From an uncultured Porphyromonadaceae bacterium (lineage in GTDB: Bacteria > Bacteroidota > Bacteroidia > Bacteroidales > Muribaculaceae): 64,000 bases of DNA. The notes beneath the pieces are model-generated. The model saw only the letters and a list, made by a program, of their open reading frames with translations. It did no database searches and was not told where the DNA came from. Position 1 is the first letter of the stretch. Each line of letters begins with the position of its first letter. Shown here one piece after another: positions 1-8,672 of this stretch. The stretch is from assembly GCA_902491515.1 (NCBI GenBank), contig CABUIC010000001.1, positions 103,050 to 167,049 of the forward strand, written 5' to 3'. A program made the position numbers and the translations under genes.

Positions 1-227
1 TCCGCGACCGGATTTACGCCCCCTCCGACCTCCGCAAGGGCTCGATGAGAGATATCGACTGGAAACGCGGGAAACCATACACCTGGGGCCGCGAGCCGGC
101 CGACCTCGAGACCCTGCTGGCGAGCCCCTGCCTCTTTGCCCGCAAATTCGACGAAAATACAAACATCGACATCGTCAACCGCCTCTGCAACGCGGTGATG
201 CAGATGGAAAATATGGAGGAGATATGA
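1..227 (+). CDS. Core-2/I-branching beta-1,6-N-acetylglucosaminyltransferase-like (GT14), C-terminal end
   Basis: Only the last 74 codons are in the window; the frame is open from base 3 to the TGA ending at 227. The visible tail contains LRKGSMRDIDWKRGKPYTW and ends LFARKFDE...IDIVNRL, a pattern I associate with the C-terminus of Bacteroidales proteins annotated as branching N-acetylglucosaminyltransferases, which use a UDP-sugar to extend surface glycans in the cytoplasm. The stop overlaps the next start in an ATGA, so the two genes are translationally coupled. The catalytic domain lies outside the window, so the family call rests on the tail and on the glycosyltransferase-rich context. Confidence 0.7.
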   Translation, partial: RDRIYAPSDLRKGSMRDIDWKRGKPYTWGREPADLETLLASPCLFARKFDENTNIDIVNRLCNAVMQMENMEEI

Positions 228-781
228 AAAAAGCATTCATAAGGTTTCTGAAAAGAATTGTCTACCGCCTTCGCTCGGACCTCACAACCGAGGACCTGAT
301 TGCCCGGGGAATGGTTGTCGGAAAGAATTTCAACCGGATGCACGGAGTGATTCTTGACGATTCGCATTGCTGGTTGATAACTGTCGGCGACAACGTCACG
401 ATGGCTCCGCGGGTCCATATTCTCGCCCATGACGCCAGTACTTGCCATCACCTCGGTTATGCCCGGATCGGAAGGGTTGACATTGGCGACAACGTCTTTA
501 TCGGCGCCGACGCCGTTGTGCTGCCCGGCGTTTCCATCGGCTCGGACTCCGTGATAGGCGCCAACTCCACAGTCACGAAGAGCATTCCCTCCGGAGTGGT
601 TGCCGCAGGCAATCCCGCAAAAGTCATCTGAACGATAGATGAATACGTGGCACGAAACAAAGCCCGTATGCAGGCCGGCGTAGTCTACGGAGAAGAATAC
701 ACGATGCGTGCCGACGTATCGGCCGAGAAAAAATTGCAGCAACGCGAGGACCTTAAAGACCGTTGCGGCTTTATCGTCTGA
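224..781 (+). pseudogene. Hexapeptide-repeat acyltransferase interrupted by an in-frame TGA
   Basis: The uninterrupted part (224-631, 135 aa) is a left-handed beta-helix acyltransferase with hexapeptide turns such as VDIGDNVFIGADAVVLPG and SIGSDSVIGANSTV, ending in the usual AGNPAKVI. A TGA at 629-631 stops it there. The same frame then stays open for 49 codons to a TGA at 779-781 and reads like the normal family tail: TIDEYVARNKARMQ followed by a polar segment ending CGFIV. No indel is needed, so one base change explains the break. The beta-helix core would still be made; the missing 50 residues normally cap or pack on the helix. It probably O- or N-acetylates a sugar of the polysaccharide. 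Sequencing error cannot be excluded. Confidence 0.75.
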
Positions 782-799
782 TTAACTGCATATCTCATT

Positions 800-1513
800 A
801 TGATTCCCAAAAAAGTACATTACTGCTGGTTCGGCGGCAATCCGCTTCCCGAGGAGGCGCGCAAGTGCATAGCCTCATGGAAAAAATTCCTCCCCGATTA
901 TGAAATCAAGGAGTGGAACGAAAAGAATTTCGACATCAACAGCAATCTCTATGTTAAGCAGGCATATGAGGCCCGAAAGTTTGCCTTTGTGACGGACTAT
1001 GTCCGTCTGTATGCGTTGGCTACGGAAGGAGGGGTTTACATGGACACGGATGTTGAGGTCCTCAAAAGCTACGACCCCTTTCTCCATCATGTCGCTTTCT
1101 CCGGTTTTGAAAACAACAATTTCGTCCCGACAGGAATGATGGCCTCTCAGGCCGGTGGAAAATGGGTGACTGAACTTCTTGCGGAGTATGACCGTCGGTC
1201 GTTCATTAAAGAGGACGGCGGTTTTGACACCACGTCCAATACAATGACTATTACAGCCTATATGTTGAAGGCGGGTCTGAAGCAAAACAACAGATATCAG
1301 GATTTCCCCGGATTGGTAACAATATATCCGGCGGATTATTTCTGTCCCAAAGACCATGGCACAGGGCTGATTAAGCTCACGGAGAATTCCGTGTGCATCC
1401 ATCATTTCGCGTGTTCGTGGCTCCCGAAGAAGACTCAGTTTCTCCATCGGTGCAAAATATTGGCATATCGTGTTCTTGGAGAAGGATTAATGTCTAAGAT
1501 TTGGAGACGATAG
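800..1513 (+). CDS. GT32-like glycosyltransferase (capsular polysaccharide type)
   Basis: The 237-aa protein opens with MIPKKVHYCWFGGNPLP, the signature start of the GT32/DXD-type capsular glycosyltransferases, and carries the nucleotide-sugar metal motif DTD within GGVYMDTDVEVLK near residue 87. It lacks a signal peptide, as expected for a cytoplasmic enzyme transferring a hexose or HexNAc to the lipid-linked repeat unit. It starts 18 nt after the end of the broken acyltransferase reading frame and ends 2 nt before the next gene, so it belongs to the same operon. The acceptor and donor sugar cannot be told from the sequence. Confidence 0.8.
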   Translation: MIPKKVHYCWFGGNPLPEEARKCIASWKKFLPDYEIKEWNEKNFDINSNLYVKQAYEARKFAFVTDYVRLYALATEGGVYMDTDVEVLKSYDPFLHHVAFSGFENNNFVPTGMMASQAGGKWVTELLAEYDRRSFIKEDGGFDTTSNTMTITAYMLKAGLKQNNRYQDFPGLVTIYPADYFCPKDHGTGLIKLTENSVCIHHFACSWLPKKTQFLHRCKILAYRVLGEGLMSKIWRR

Positions 1514-1515
1514 AA

Positions 1516-2355
1516 ATGCAGGACCTCCGAACCCATACGGAAAATAAGGCCGGAAAAGGATTCCGTATTTCGGTGATAATGGGAATCTACAACTGTGCCC
1601 CGACGCTTCCCGAGGCTCTTGATTCCCTGTTGGAACAGACATGCCAGGATTTCAAGGTGATAATGTGCGACGACGCTTCCACTGACAATACGCTTGAGGT
1701 CGCCCGCTCGTATGTCGAGCGATGGCCCGGTAAATTTATCCTTATCAGGAACAATGTCAACCTGAAACTGGCGGCTACGCTTAACCGTTGTCTGGAGCTT
1801 GCCGATACGGAATTTGTAGCCAGAATGGATGGGGACGATTTGTGCGACCCCTCGCGATTTGAGAAACAAATCCGATTTTTGGTCCAGAATCCGCAGTACA
1901 GCCATGTCAGCACGGGTATGAAACTTTTTGATGAGGACGGGTTCTATGGCCGTACCAGAAGTCTGTCCCCCGTTCCCGGAAAAAATGACTTCAGAAACGG
2001 TACACCCTATTTTCATGCGCCGACCATGTTTCGCACGTCGGCTTTTGAAGCGGTCGGCGGCTATACATCCGGCCCGCAGGTGGAAAGAGTCGAGGATTAT
2101 TATCTGTGGTATAAATTCCATAAGGCAGGCTTGCAGGGCTATAACATGGATGAGACTCTTTACTGGATGCGCAATGACAAAAACGCTTTTGCAAGAAGAA
2201 AGTTCCGGGACCGGTACAGGAGTTTCAAGATTAAGCTCGAGGTTTGCAACGGACTTGGAGTGAGATTGGGACTCCTGTATGCCCTTAGGGACTTGTCTAA
2301 AGGTCTGGTGCCTGCTTCCTTGATTCGTCTGATCCGTAGGAAAATATCTAAATAG
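1516..2355 (+). CDS. GT2 family glycosyltransferase
   Basis: This is an inverting GT-A fold enzyme. The N-terminus has ISVIMGIYNCAPTLPEALDSL, then CDDASTDNT, and the metal-binding ARMDGDD motif near residue 99. I chose the ATG at 1516 because it follows a GGAG at 1503-1506; an upstream in-frame TTG at 1501 lies inside the previous gene's stop region. The predicted length is 279 aa, normal for short GT2 enzymes. It sits between GT32 and GT4 genes in the polysaccharide operon. The substrate is unknown. Confidence 0.85.
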   Translation: MQDLRTHTENKAGKGFRISVIMGIYNCAPTLPEALDSLLEQTCQDFKVIMCDDASTDNTLEVARSYVERWPGKFILIRNNVNLKLAATLNRCLELADTEFVARMDGDDLCDPSRFEKQIRFLVQNPQYSHVSTGMKLFDEDGFYGRTRSLSPVPGKNDFRNGTPYFHAPTMFRTSAFEAVGGYTSGPQVERVEDYYLWYKFHKAGLQGYNMDETLYWMRNDKNAFARRKFRDRYRSFKIKLEVCNGLGVRLGLLYALRDLSKGLVPASLIRLIRRKISK

Positions 2356-2363
2356 ATACCGCT

Positions 2364-3452
2364 GTGACACGCATTTTGCATGTTATTCATGGCCTCAATC
2401 TGGGTGGCGCCGAGAATTTCATCTACAATTTGTTAGGCGCGATAGACCGGGAGAGGTTCAGGTTTGATTTTGCGATTCAGGAGCCTGAGATTAAGCATAG
2501 GAAGTTCAAGGAACTTATAGAAGAACGTGGGGGAACCATATACATCATTCCGGATTTTACCGATGCTCCGTTCCGTCAGGCTAAGGCATTGAAGAGCATC
2601 CTGCTTCGGAAGTATGACTGCGTCCACATCCACATGAACGCCTTTATAAATCCCATACCGGCTATAGTCGCGTCCAAATTCGACTGCAAGGTCATCATCC
2701 ACTCCCACAGCACCCGCAACGGCCGCGGCGGTCTACTTGGAAAATTTGTCCACATTCTGAACAAATCCATGTTCCTGAAAGACCGGTTTATCCGGCTTTC
2801 CTGCAGTCGGGAAGCGACTCGCTGGATGTTTGGAAACAGGAGCGCTCAAGTCATAAGCAACGCGATTGACGTTGCGAAGTTTGCCTTCAGTCCGGACTAC
2901 CGCAACAGGATAAGGGAGAAATTTAACCTCACCGATGAATTTGTCGTAGGACAGGTAGGACGATTGATTCCGCTGAAAAACCAGACTTTCTCGATTCAGG
3001 TGATGCGCCGCCTTAAAGAGACGCATCCTCGACTTAAGGCGAAACTGATGCTGATTGGAGAAGGCCCGTCAAAAGACGAATTGGAGCGGCTTGCCTTAGA
3101 GACCGGGGTAGGGGAAGATGTGATATTCGTCGGAGCTGTCCACAATGTCAACGAATACTACTCCGCATTTGATGCCTTCGTCATGCCCTCTTGGTTTGAG
3201 GGTTTGGCTTTGGTAAGTGTCGAGGCTCAGGCCGCCGGTTTGAAATCTCTTGTTTCAGACACAGTCACAAGAGAGGTCGATATAACCGACAGCGTAGAAT
3301 TCCTGTCGCTCAAAAAAATCGACGAGTGGACTGAGGGGTTCCTAAAAGCCTCAAAGCCGTATGATCGGTCACTTATTTCCAATCGCGTCAAGGAATCGGC
3401 ATTCGACAGCGTGAAAATGGCCGAAACGATGGAAAGGATATATGAGCGGTAA
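2364..3452 (+). CDS. GT4 family glycosyltransferase (GT-B fold)
   Basis: The 362-aa protein begins TRILHVIHGLNLGGAENF, the glycine-rich N-terminal motif of GT4 enzymes. It has the C-terminal donor-binding block VGQVGRLIPLKNQ and the EX7E-type region around FVMPSWFEGLALVSVEAQA, where two glutamates hold the nucleotide sugar. These are retaining enzymes acting on lipid-linked glycan in the cytoplasm. The start is a GTG at 2364; no ATG in frame gives a complete first beta strand. It overlaps the longest reading of the next gene but not its preferred start. Confidence 0.85.
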   Translation: MTRILHVIHGLNLGGAENFIYNLLGAIDRERFRFDFAIQEPEIKHRKFKELIEERGGTIYIIPDFTDAPFRQAKALKSILLRKYDCVHIHMNAFINPIPAIVASKFDCKVIIHSHSTRNGRGGLLGKFVHILNKSMFLKDRFIRLSCSREATRWMFGNRSAQVISNAIDVAKFAFSPDYRNRIREKFNLTDEFVVGQVGRLIPLKNQTFSIQVMRRLKETHPRLKAKLMLIGEGPSKDELERLALETGVGEDVIFVGAVHNVNEYYSAFDAFVMPSWFEGLALVSVEAQAAGLKSLVSDTVTREVDITDSVEFLSLKKIDEWTEGFLKASKPYDRSLISNRVKESAFDSVKMAETMERIYER

Positions 3453-3477
3453 TAATCAGTCGGAACGCGGAGAAAAC

Positions 3478-4511
3478 ATGAAACTCTCAGTTGTAATAAC
3501 CTTATATAATAAGGAACCCTATCTCCGTGATTTGTTTGTGTCTCTGCTTAGGCAGGGAATGAAAGACGGAGAATATGAAGTCATTTTGGTTAATGATGGC
3601 TCAACCGACGGCACGGAATCGATTTGCAGAGAGTTCATTGCTCAACACCCGAATCTAAATGTAAAATATAAATATCAGGTAAATCAGGGAGTGTCTGTTG
3701 CAAGAAATGTAGGCATAGAAATGGCCGAGGGTGAATATATCCATTTTCTGGACTGTGATGATTATATGCTCGATAATTCGTACTCCTATATCTTGAGTCG
3801 CTGGGGGAATCAAGGTTTTGACTATATCGGTTTTGGCCTGAGAATGGTGGACCTAAGGAATGGTGAGGAATCAAGGATTGACACTCAATTATCTTCTGGC
3901 CATGAGATTGAACAGGTTTCAGGATTTTGCTTGATTGTTGAGACGCGATGGCCGAGTTCAAGTGTTGCCGGTTTATATAGAACTTCGTTTTTAAAAAGCA
4001 ATGATATTTGTTTTCCGTCGGGGATTATTGTCGGAGAAGACGTATGGTTCAACAGTGATTTTTTTATCAAATCCCCTTCATGTGTGCTGACCTCATGCCG
4101 TCCCTATGTGTATAAGTTCCACAGTGGGTCAACGATGAACACCGTATCTTCGCTTAGGGCTGAAAAATGGTTCTCAAGTTATTACAGTCTTTTTATTCAT
4201 CTTGTTGATTATAAGCGCAATACCCCCCCCCGCGCAAAGATTCGGAAGGAATATCAAAAGGAATTGGGAAGGTTATTAATCACCATATCAGTGTTTTCAT
4301 TCCAAAAGCCCTCCGGTTTCGTATCCCGGCAGAAAGATTCAATTATTGGGCTGAAAAGTTTGTTCAGGCCCGAATCATTCCGGCGCCATCAAAAGGACTA
4401 TCCATCAAGGTCGCCAATTACGTGTTCCAACATCCGCATACTTACCCCTTTCTCTCATGGTGTTGCGTAAATATATTTTATCGTTTTATTTATAATTGGT
4501 TCCATAAATAG
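3478..4511 (+). pseudogene. GT2 family glycosyltransferase, frameshifted at a C9 tract (possibly phase-variable, OFF)
   Basis: The first 250 codons are a typical GT2: KLSVVITLYNKEPYLRDL, LVNDGSTDGT, and LDCDDYM as the DXD element. The ATG at 3478 follows CGGAGAAAAC and is preferred to 3442. The frame runs into nine cytosines at 4223-4231, after which the read-through sequence is low quality and stops at 4470. In the +2 frame the DNA instead encodes a convincing end (RKDSEGISK...VANYVFQHPHTYPFLSWCC...YNWFHK) to a TAG at 4509-4511. A tract of ten cytosines would join the two halves into one 344-aa protein. The gene region is more AT-rich than its neighbours. Whether C9 is a biological OFF state, a fixed mutation or a read error cannot be decided here. 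Confidence 0.75.
4223..4231 (+). repeat. Poly-C tract (C9) inside a glycosyltransferase gene
   Basis: Nine consecutive cytosines lie inside the coding region in an otherwise AT-rich stretch, two thirds of the way through the gene. The tract is exactly where the frame changes between the N- and C-terminal parts of the enzyme. Slipped-strand mispairing at such tracts switches surface-glycan genes in Campylobacter and Neisseria; the role here is an inference. Confidence 0.7.
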
Positions 4512-4564
4512 GCGGAAAGGAAACGGGAATCATCCGTATCTCACATTTAAGGAAGCAAAGTATT

Positions 4565-5596
4565 ATGAGCTCCATAAGAAATTCAAATATTGAGGCGTTG
4601 CGTATTATTGCGATGTTTTTGATATTGATGCTTCATGTTAATTTCTATGCTTTAGGTGAGCCAAGTTTTCAGGAGGCCGCGCAATATCCTGTCCCTACTT
4701 TTGCTCGGTGCGTTTTTCAATCATTATCACTGATATCAGTCAATCTTTTTGTCCTGATTTCAGGGTGGTTTCAGATTAATTTTAGTCTCAGGCGTCTGAT
4801 TGGATTTGTCTTTCAGTCTGTATTTGTAATAACTCTGGTGTATATTATTGGGTTATGTCTTGGAAGAGCGACCGTAGAAGAACAGCAGATTGTGGAATGT
4901 CTGTTTTTGGGAAGATTCGGATGGTTTATCAAGGCTTATATCGGACTTTACTTACTGAGTCCGGTTCTTAACTACTACGTGAAAACGGCTTCAAAACAGC
5001 AATTCGGGCTTCTGTTGATTTGTTTTTATTCGTTCCAGACAATCTATGCCTGCTTTTATCAAAGTGCTAAGTTTATTGACGGAGGCTATTCGACTTTCAG
5101 TTTTGTCGGACTTTATTTGCTTGCGCAATATGTCCGCCATCACGGTGAGTACATTGTCAGGAATGCGGGAAAAGTGTTTGCATTATCCTTATTAATCTTC
5201 ATAGTCTGGGGATATTTGCCGGTTCGGTTAGGCGTCATGAGAGTGTTTTATATGTCGATTGTTTACACCAACCCTCTGAATATATCGCTTGCGTTAAGCC
5301 TCGTCTTGCTGACAGTCAGGGCGAAACCACATTATAATAGGTTTGTAAATTATATTGCGGCATCGACCTTTGCCGTATATCTCTGTCATATGTGTAACCA
5401 ATGGAGTTCAACATTTTATGTGGATACGGCACAGTCGATATTCTCAGATTTCTCCGGAGCTGAGTATTTGCTTGTAATCTCTCTTTTTATGGTATCTGTC
5501 TTTCTGTTTTCCATACTTATTGATACCCCAGAAGATGGATTTGGAATTGTATTTCACGGTAATGGGTGCGACATATTCAGGAGCTGGAATTATTAA
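4565..5596 (+). CDS. Membrane acyltransferase (Acyl_transf_3 family), C-terminal frameshift
   Basis: This integral membrane protein of about ten helices begins SIRNSNIEALRIIAMFLILM and contains MLHV, with the conserved histidine of the acyltransferase-3 family that transfers acetyl or similar groups to polysaccharides at the membrane. The open frame ends with an unusual soluble tail (EDGFGIVFHGNGC...). In the alternative frame the same DNA reads RRWIWNCISR and stops at 5560-5562, which is how such proteins normally end after the last helix. One missing base in the run of four cytosines at 5526-5529 would explain it; the repaired protein would be 332 aa. All membrane helices are intact, so activity may survive. 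It probably decorates the repeat unit. Confidence 0.8.
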   Translation: MSSIRNSNIEALRIIAMFLILMLHVNFYALGEPSFQEAAQYPVPTFARCVFQSLSLISVNLFVLISGWFQINFSLRRLIGFVFQSVFVITLVYIIGLCLGRATVEEQQIVECLFLGRFGWFIKAYIGLYLLSPVLNYYVKTASKQQFGLLLICFYSFQTIYACFYQSAKFIDGGYSTFSFVGLYLLAQYVRHHGEYIVRNAGKVFALSLLIFIVWGYLPVRLGVMRVFYMSIVYTNPLNISLALSLVLLTVRAKPHYNRFVNYIAASTFAVYLCHMCNQWSSTFYVDTAQSIFSDFSGAEYLLVISLFMVSVFLFSILIDTPEDGFGIVFHGNGCDIFRSWNY

Positions 5597-5615
5597 TTTG
5601 TGAACTTAACGAAAC

Positions 5616-6719
5616 ATGACAAAAATAGGTATTCTTACATTTCATGGCGCGCATAATTACGGTTCTGTTTTGCAGAGCTATGCGTCTGTTCACACTCTCC
5701 GTAAACTCGGTTATCAGCCTGAGATAATCAACCTGCGCAACAGGGCACAGCTCGACGCCTACAGGATTTTCAATACCGGTTCACGGATCTACAATCTGTT
5801 CAGAGTCCTGATCTATCCCCGCCTCGCCTCGCGGAAAAGGAAATTCGAGCATTTCATCAACAAAGTGCTCCCGGTTTCTCCGCGCGAATACCGAAGCGGA
5901 GCGGAACTCAACGTCGACGAACTGGACTACGACATATATTATACCGGCAGCGACCAGGTGTGGAATCCCGCATGTCAGGATTTCGAGTCGGCCTACTATC
6001 TCGATTTCGTTAAGAACCGCCGCCCCACGGTGGCCTATGCCCCGAGCCTCGGCAAGGGACGCTTTGACGAAGAGGACAAAGCCATGATTGCCGCACTCCT
6101 GCCGGGCGTTGACCATGTGTCGTGCCGGGAAGAATCGGGCGTGAGACTCCTCGCGGAGCTTGGACGCAAGGATGCCGTGCAGGTATGCGACCCTGTATTG
6201 CTTCTCACAAAGGAGGAGTGGTCGGAATTTGCTGTCGCTCCGCGGAGAAAGAAAAAATACATCCTTGCGTACTTCCTTAACAACAACCATGGCGACCGTT
6301 CGCAGCTCGATGCCTTGAGGCGGAAGACCGGCTTCGACGTCATACTCCTCAACGACTACATCAAGGATTTCTTCAAGCCCGGCATCCGCATGAAGCTCGA
6401 CGTATCCCCGCAGGAGTTTCTCGGCCTCATCCGCGACGCCGAAATTGTCTACACCAATTCTTTCCACGCAACGGCCTTCTCCGTAATCTTCAGAAAGGAA
6501 TTCTATACAGCTATCGCCGCAAGTGAGAACGTGCACAACAACAACGACAGCCGGAAAATCGATTTCCTCAAATCTCTCGGGCTGGAAGACAGATTGATAA
6601 GGAACGGAGAGACAATCGGTAGTCGACGCGCTGTTGACTACGGGCCGGTGCAACCCAAACTCGCCGGTTTGAGGGAAAAATCATTGAATTATCTTACGAA
6701 TGCGCTCCGGAATGGATAA
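5616..6719 (+). CDS. Polysaccharide pyruvyl transferase family protein
   Basis: The 367-aa protein starts TKIGILTFHGAHNYGSVLQSY, the classic N-terminus of the PS_pyruv_trans family, and has YYTGSDQVWNP and YTNSFHATAFSVIF, both conserved in that family. Members transfer pyruvate from phosphoenolpyruvate to make ketals on sugars, adding negative charge; some Bacteroidales members with this N-terminus have not been tested. GC content returns to the typical level compared with the two genes before it. It overlaps the start region of the next GT2 gene. Confidence 0.8.
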   Translation: MTKIGILTFHGAHNYGSVLQSYASVHTLRKLGYQPEIINLRNRAQLDAYRIFNTGSRIYNLFRVLIYPRLASRKRKFEHFINKVLPVSPREYRSGAELNVDELDYDIYYTGSDQVWNPACQDFESAYYLDFVKNRRPTVAYAPSLGKGRFDEEDKAMIAALLPGVDHVSCREESGVRLLAELGRKDAVQVCDPVLLLTKEEWSEFAVAPRRKKKYILAYFLNNNHGDRSQLDALRRKTGFDVILLNDYIKDFFKPGIRMKLDVSPQEFLGLIRDAEIVYTNSFHATAFSVIFRKEFYTAIAASENVHNNNDSRKIDFLKSLGLEDRLIRNGETIGSRRAVDYGPVQPKLAGLREKSLNYLTNALRNG

Positions 6720-7737
6720 GAACACAGTTTCGGTGGTTGTGCCTGTCTACAATGTCGAAAAATATCTCCGTCGTTGTCTGGACAGCCTTCTGGCGCAGGA
6801 TCTGCGGCCGTTTGAGATTATTTTGGTCGATGACGGTTCTGAAGACAGTTCGGGCGCGATTTGCGATGAGTATGCCGAAGCGTATGAATATATAAAGGTT
6901 ATTCATAAACCGAACGGAGGCCTGAGTAGTGCGAGATTGGCCGGATGGAAACAGGCGCAGGGAAATCTCGTTGTCTTTCCCGACAGTGATGACTATGTTT
7001 CGAAATCATACCTTTGTTCTCTTGCCGCTCCATTCGAAGACCGGAATGTGGAACTGAGCGTCTGCGGATACGCAACCGACAACTCGGGCGACATTGTGCC
7101 TTCGACCTTGCCGTATGACTCCGGATTCATCGAAGGAAAGAACATTATAAACGACTATCTGCTGACTTCAATAGGGACAGTGTGGGAAGAAGGAGTCCGC
7201 AACCTCCCCGGATTTGTGTGGATACGCATGTACCGTACCGACTTGCTAAAGGAATCGGATTTCGTGTCCGAGCGCGAGTATTTCACCGAAGACATAATCC
7301 TCAACATCCTCTACGCCTCCCGCATTCAGGGCCGGATAGCTGTCGTCAACGAGCCACTGTACCGTTACTGTGTCAACCCCGGATCCCTCACCCTTAAATA
7401 CCGGGAGAACGCTTTCTCCATGCTCTATGCCTGCTGGCGCCTCTGCTCCTCGCTTACAGAAAACCTGGTGGCAGATGCCGACGAGCGCCGCAAGCGTCTC
7501 GATGCCAACCTTACCGTGGCGGTGACTTACAGCGTCTACAACATCGGGAAAATCAAGGAGTACGGCCGCTTCAGAAGTGAGCTTGGGCAAATTCTCTCCA
7601 CTCCCGAAGTCGTCGCGCTGTTTGCCGGAGGCCGCTATCCGCGAAAAGCCACATGGCATAAGATAATTTACTACACGTGCCGCTTCCGGCTCTTCCCGCT
7701 GCTGTATCTTTTGTTGAAGACCCGCAAAACTCTATGA
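6712..7737 (+). CDS. GT2 family glycosyltransferase
   Basis: The protein has the GT2 layout: VSVVVPVYNVEKYLRRCLDSL, LVDDGSEDSSG, and FPDSDDYVS as the DXD-like motif near residue 90. I prefer the ATG at 6712 (341 aa), which places the first beta strand close to the N-terminus; the in-frame ATG at 6700 adds four residues. The start overlaps the stop of the pyruvyl transferase gene by 8 nt, and the stop overlaps the next start in an ATGA, indicating tight coupling in one operon. Confidence 0.85.
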   Translation: MDKNTVSVVVPVYNVEKYLRRCLDSLLAQDLRPFEIILVDDGSEDSSGAICDEYAEAYEYIKVIHKPNGGLSSARLAGWKQAQGNLVVFPDSDDYVSKSYLCSLAAPFEDRNVELSVCGYATDNSGDIVPSTLPYDSGFIEGKNIINDYLLTSIGTVWEEGVRNLPGFVWIRMYRTDLLKESDFVSEREYFTEDIILNILYASRIQGRIAVVNEPLYRYCVNPGSLTLKYRENAFSMLYACWRLCSSLTENLVADADERRKRLDANLTVAVTYSVYNIGKIKEYGRFRSELGQILSTPEVVALFAGGRYPRKATWHKIIYYTCRFRLFPLLYLLLKTRKTL

Positions 7738-8672
7738 TTTCCATAGTTGTCCCCGTCTATAATTCGGCGCGCTGGCTCGACGCATGCATCGAAAGCATAT
7801 GCCGGCAGACAATGCCGGATTGGGAGCTTGTTCTCGTCGATGACGGCTCCACCGACGGCTCCGATGCCATCGTCCGCGATTGGGAAAAGCGCGATGGGAG
7901 GATCCGCTCGTTCCGGAAAGAAAACGGAGGCGTGAGCTCCGCAAGGAATTTCGGCATAGACCGGGCCCGGGGGGAATATCTGATGTTTGTGGACAGCGAC
8001 GACGTCTGCTCGCCCCTTTTGCTTGAAACGCTATACGGTGCCATAACGCCCTCCTGCGGACTCTCCGCTTGCGGAATCCGGCGCTTCCGTGCCGACAGCG
8101 AAGTCGCCCCCGCCGTCGCGACGGCTTCCGAACGGGTATTGCCGGCCAAGAGCGAAATATACTCTTATTTGGAGGACTGCGGAATGCTTCATCCTCCTTA
8201 TGCAAAACTGTTCAGAACAGAAACCATATGGAAAAACAGAATCCGTTTTGACGAAAACCTCTCGCTCGGCGAAGACCTCCTCTTTAACCTCGACTATATT
8301 CAGTGGATTTCCTCTGCCGTGGCCATTGGTTCGTCCCTCTATTTCTACCGCGACACCGACGGTTCCCTCTCTAAAAAAATCCGTGCCGACTACGCCGACA
8401 TTCAGATGCGCCTTCTCGACAGAAAACTCCGCTTCATCGAAAACAACCGAATCGGCTATCACTATACTTCCAAGGCTCCGGGAATTGTGCGCGACATGTT
8501 CCTGTCCCTGTGCCGGTCGGATGGTTCGGACAGGCAAAAAATTAATTCAATCGGCAAGCTGCGCCGCCATAAAGTGATGGACCTCTGCGGAAACTCCGCC
8601 CGTTTGTCCGACCGCTTTCTGATAGCCGCCATACGTTGCCTGCCCTCTAAACTATTGATAAAGATTTTCTGA
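7734..8672 (+). CDS. GT2 family glycosyltransferase
   Basis: Start at 7734 is set by the ATGA overlap with the previous stop and gives ISIVVPVYNSARWLDACIES directly at the N-terminus. LVDDGSTDGSDAI and FVDSDDVCS supply the nucleotide- and metal-binding motifs. The 312-aa length is usual. A longer reading from 7677 would overlap the previous gene by 60 nt and adds a non-homologous leader. It ends in a TGATG overlap with the next GT2 gene, one of three consecutive GT2 genes here. Confidence 0.85.
   Translation: MISIVVPVYNSARWLDACIESICRQTMPDWELVLVDDGSTDGSDAIVRDWEKRDGRIRSFRKENGGVSSARNFGIDRARGEYLMFVDSDDVCSPLLLETLYGAITPSCGLSACGIRRFRADSEVAPAVATASERVLPAKSEIYSYLEDCGMLHPPYAKLFRTETIWKNRIRFDENLSLGEDLLFNLDYIQWISSAVAIGSSLYFYRDTDGSLSKKIRADYADIQMRLLDRKLRFIENNRIGYHYTSKAPGIVRDMFLSLCRSDGSDRQKINSIGKLRRHKVMDLCGNSARLSDRFLIAAIRCLPSKLLIKIF

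Noticed and set aside
14..742. A 242-aa reverse frame opposite the acetyltransferase
   Set aside because: It is antisense to clear homology on the plus strand and has no recognisable domain; its length follows from GC-rich codon bias.
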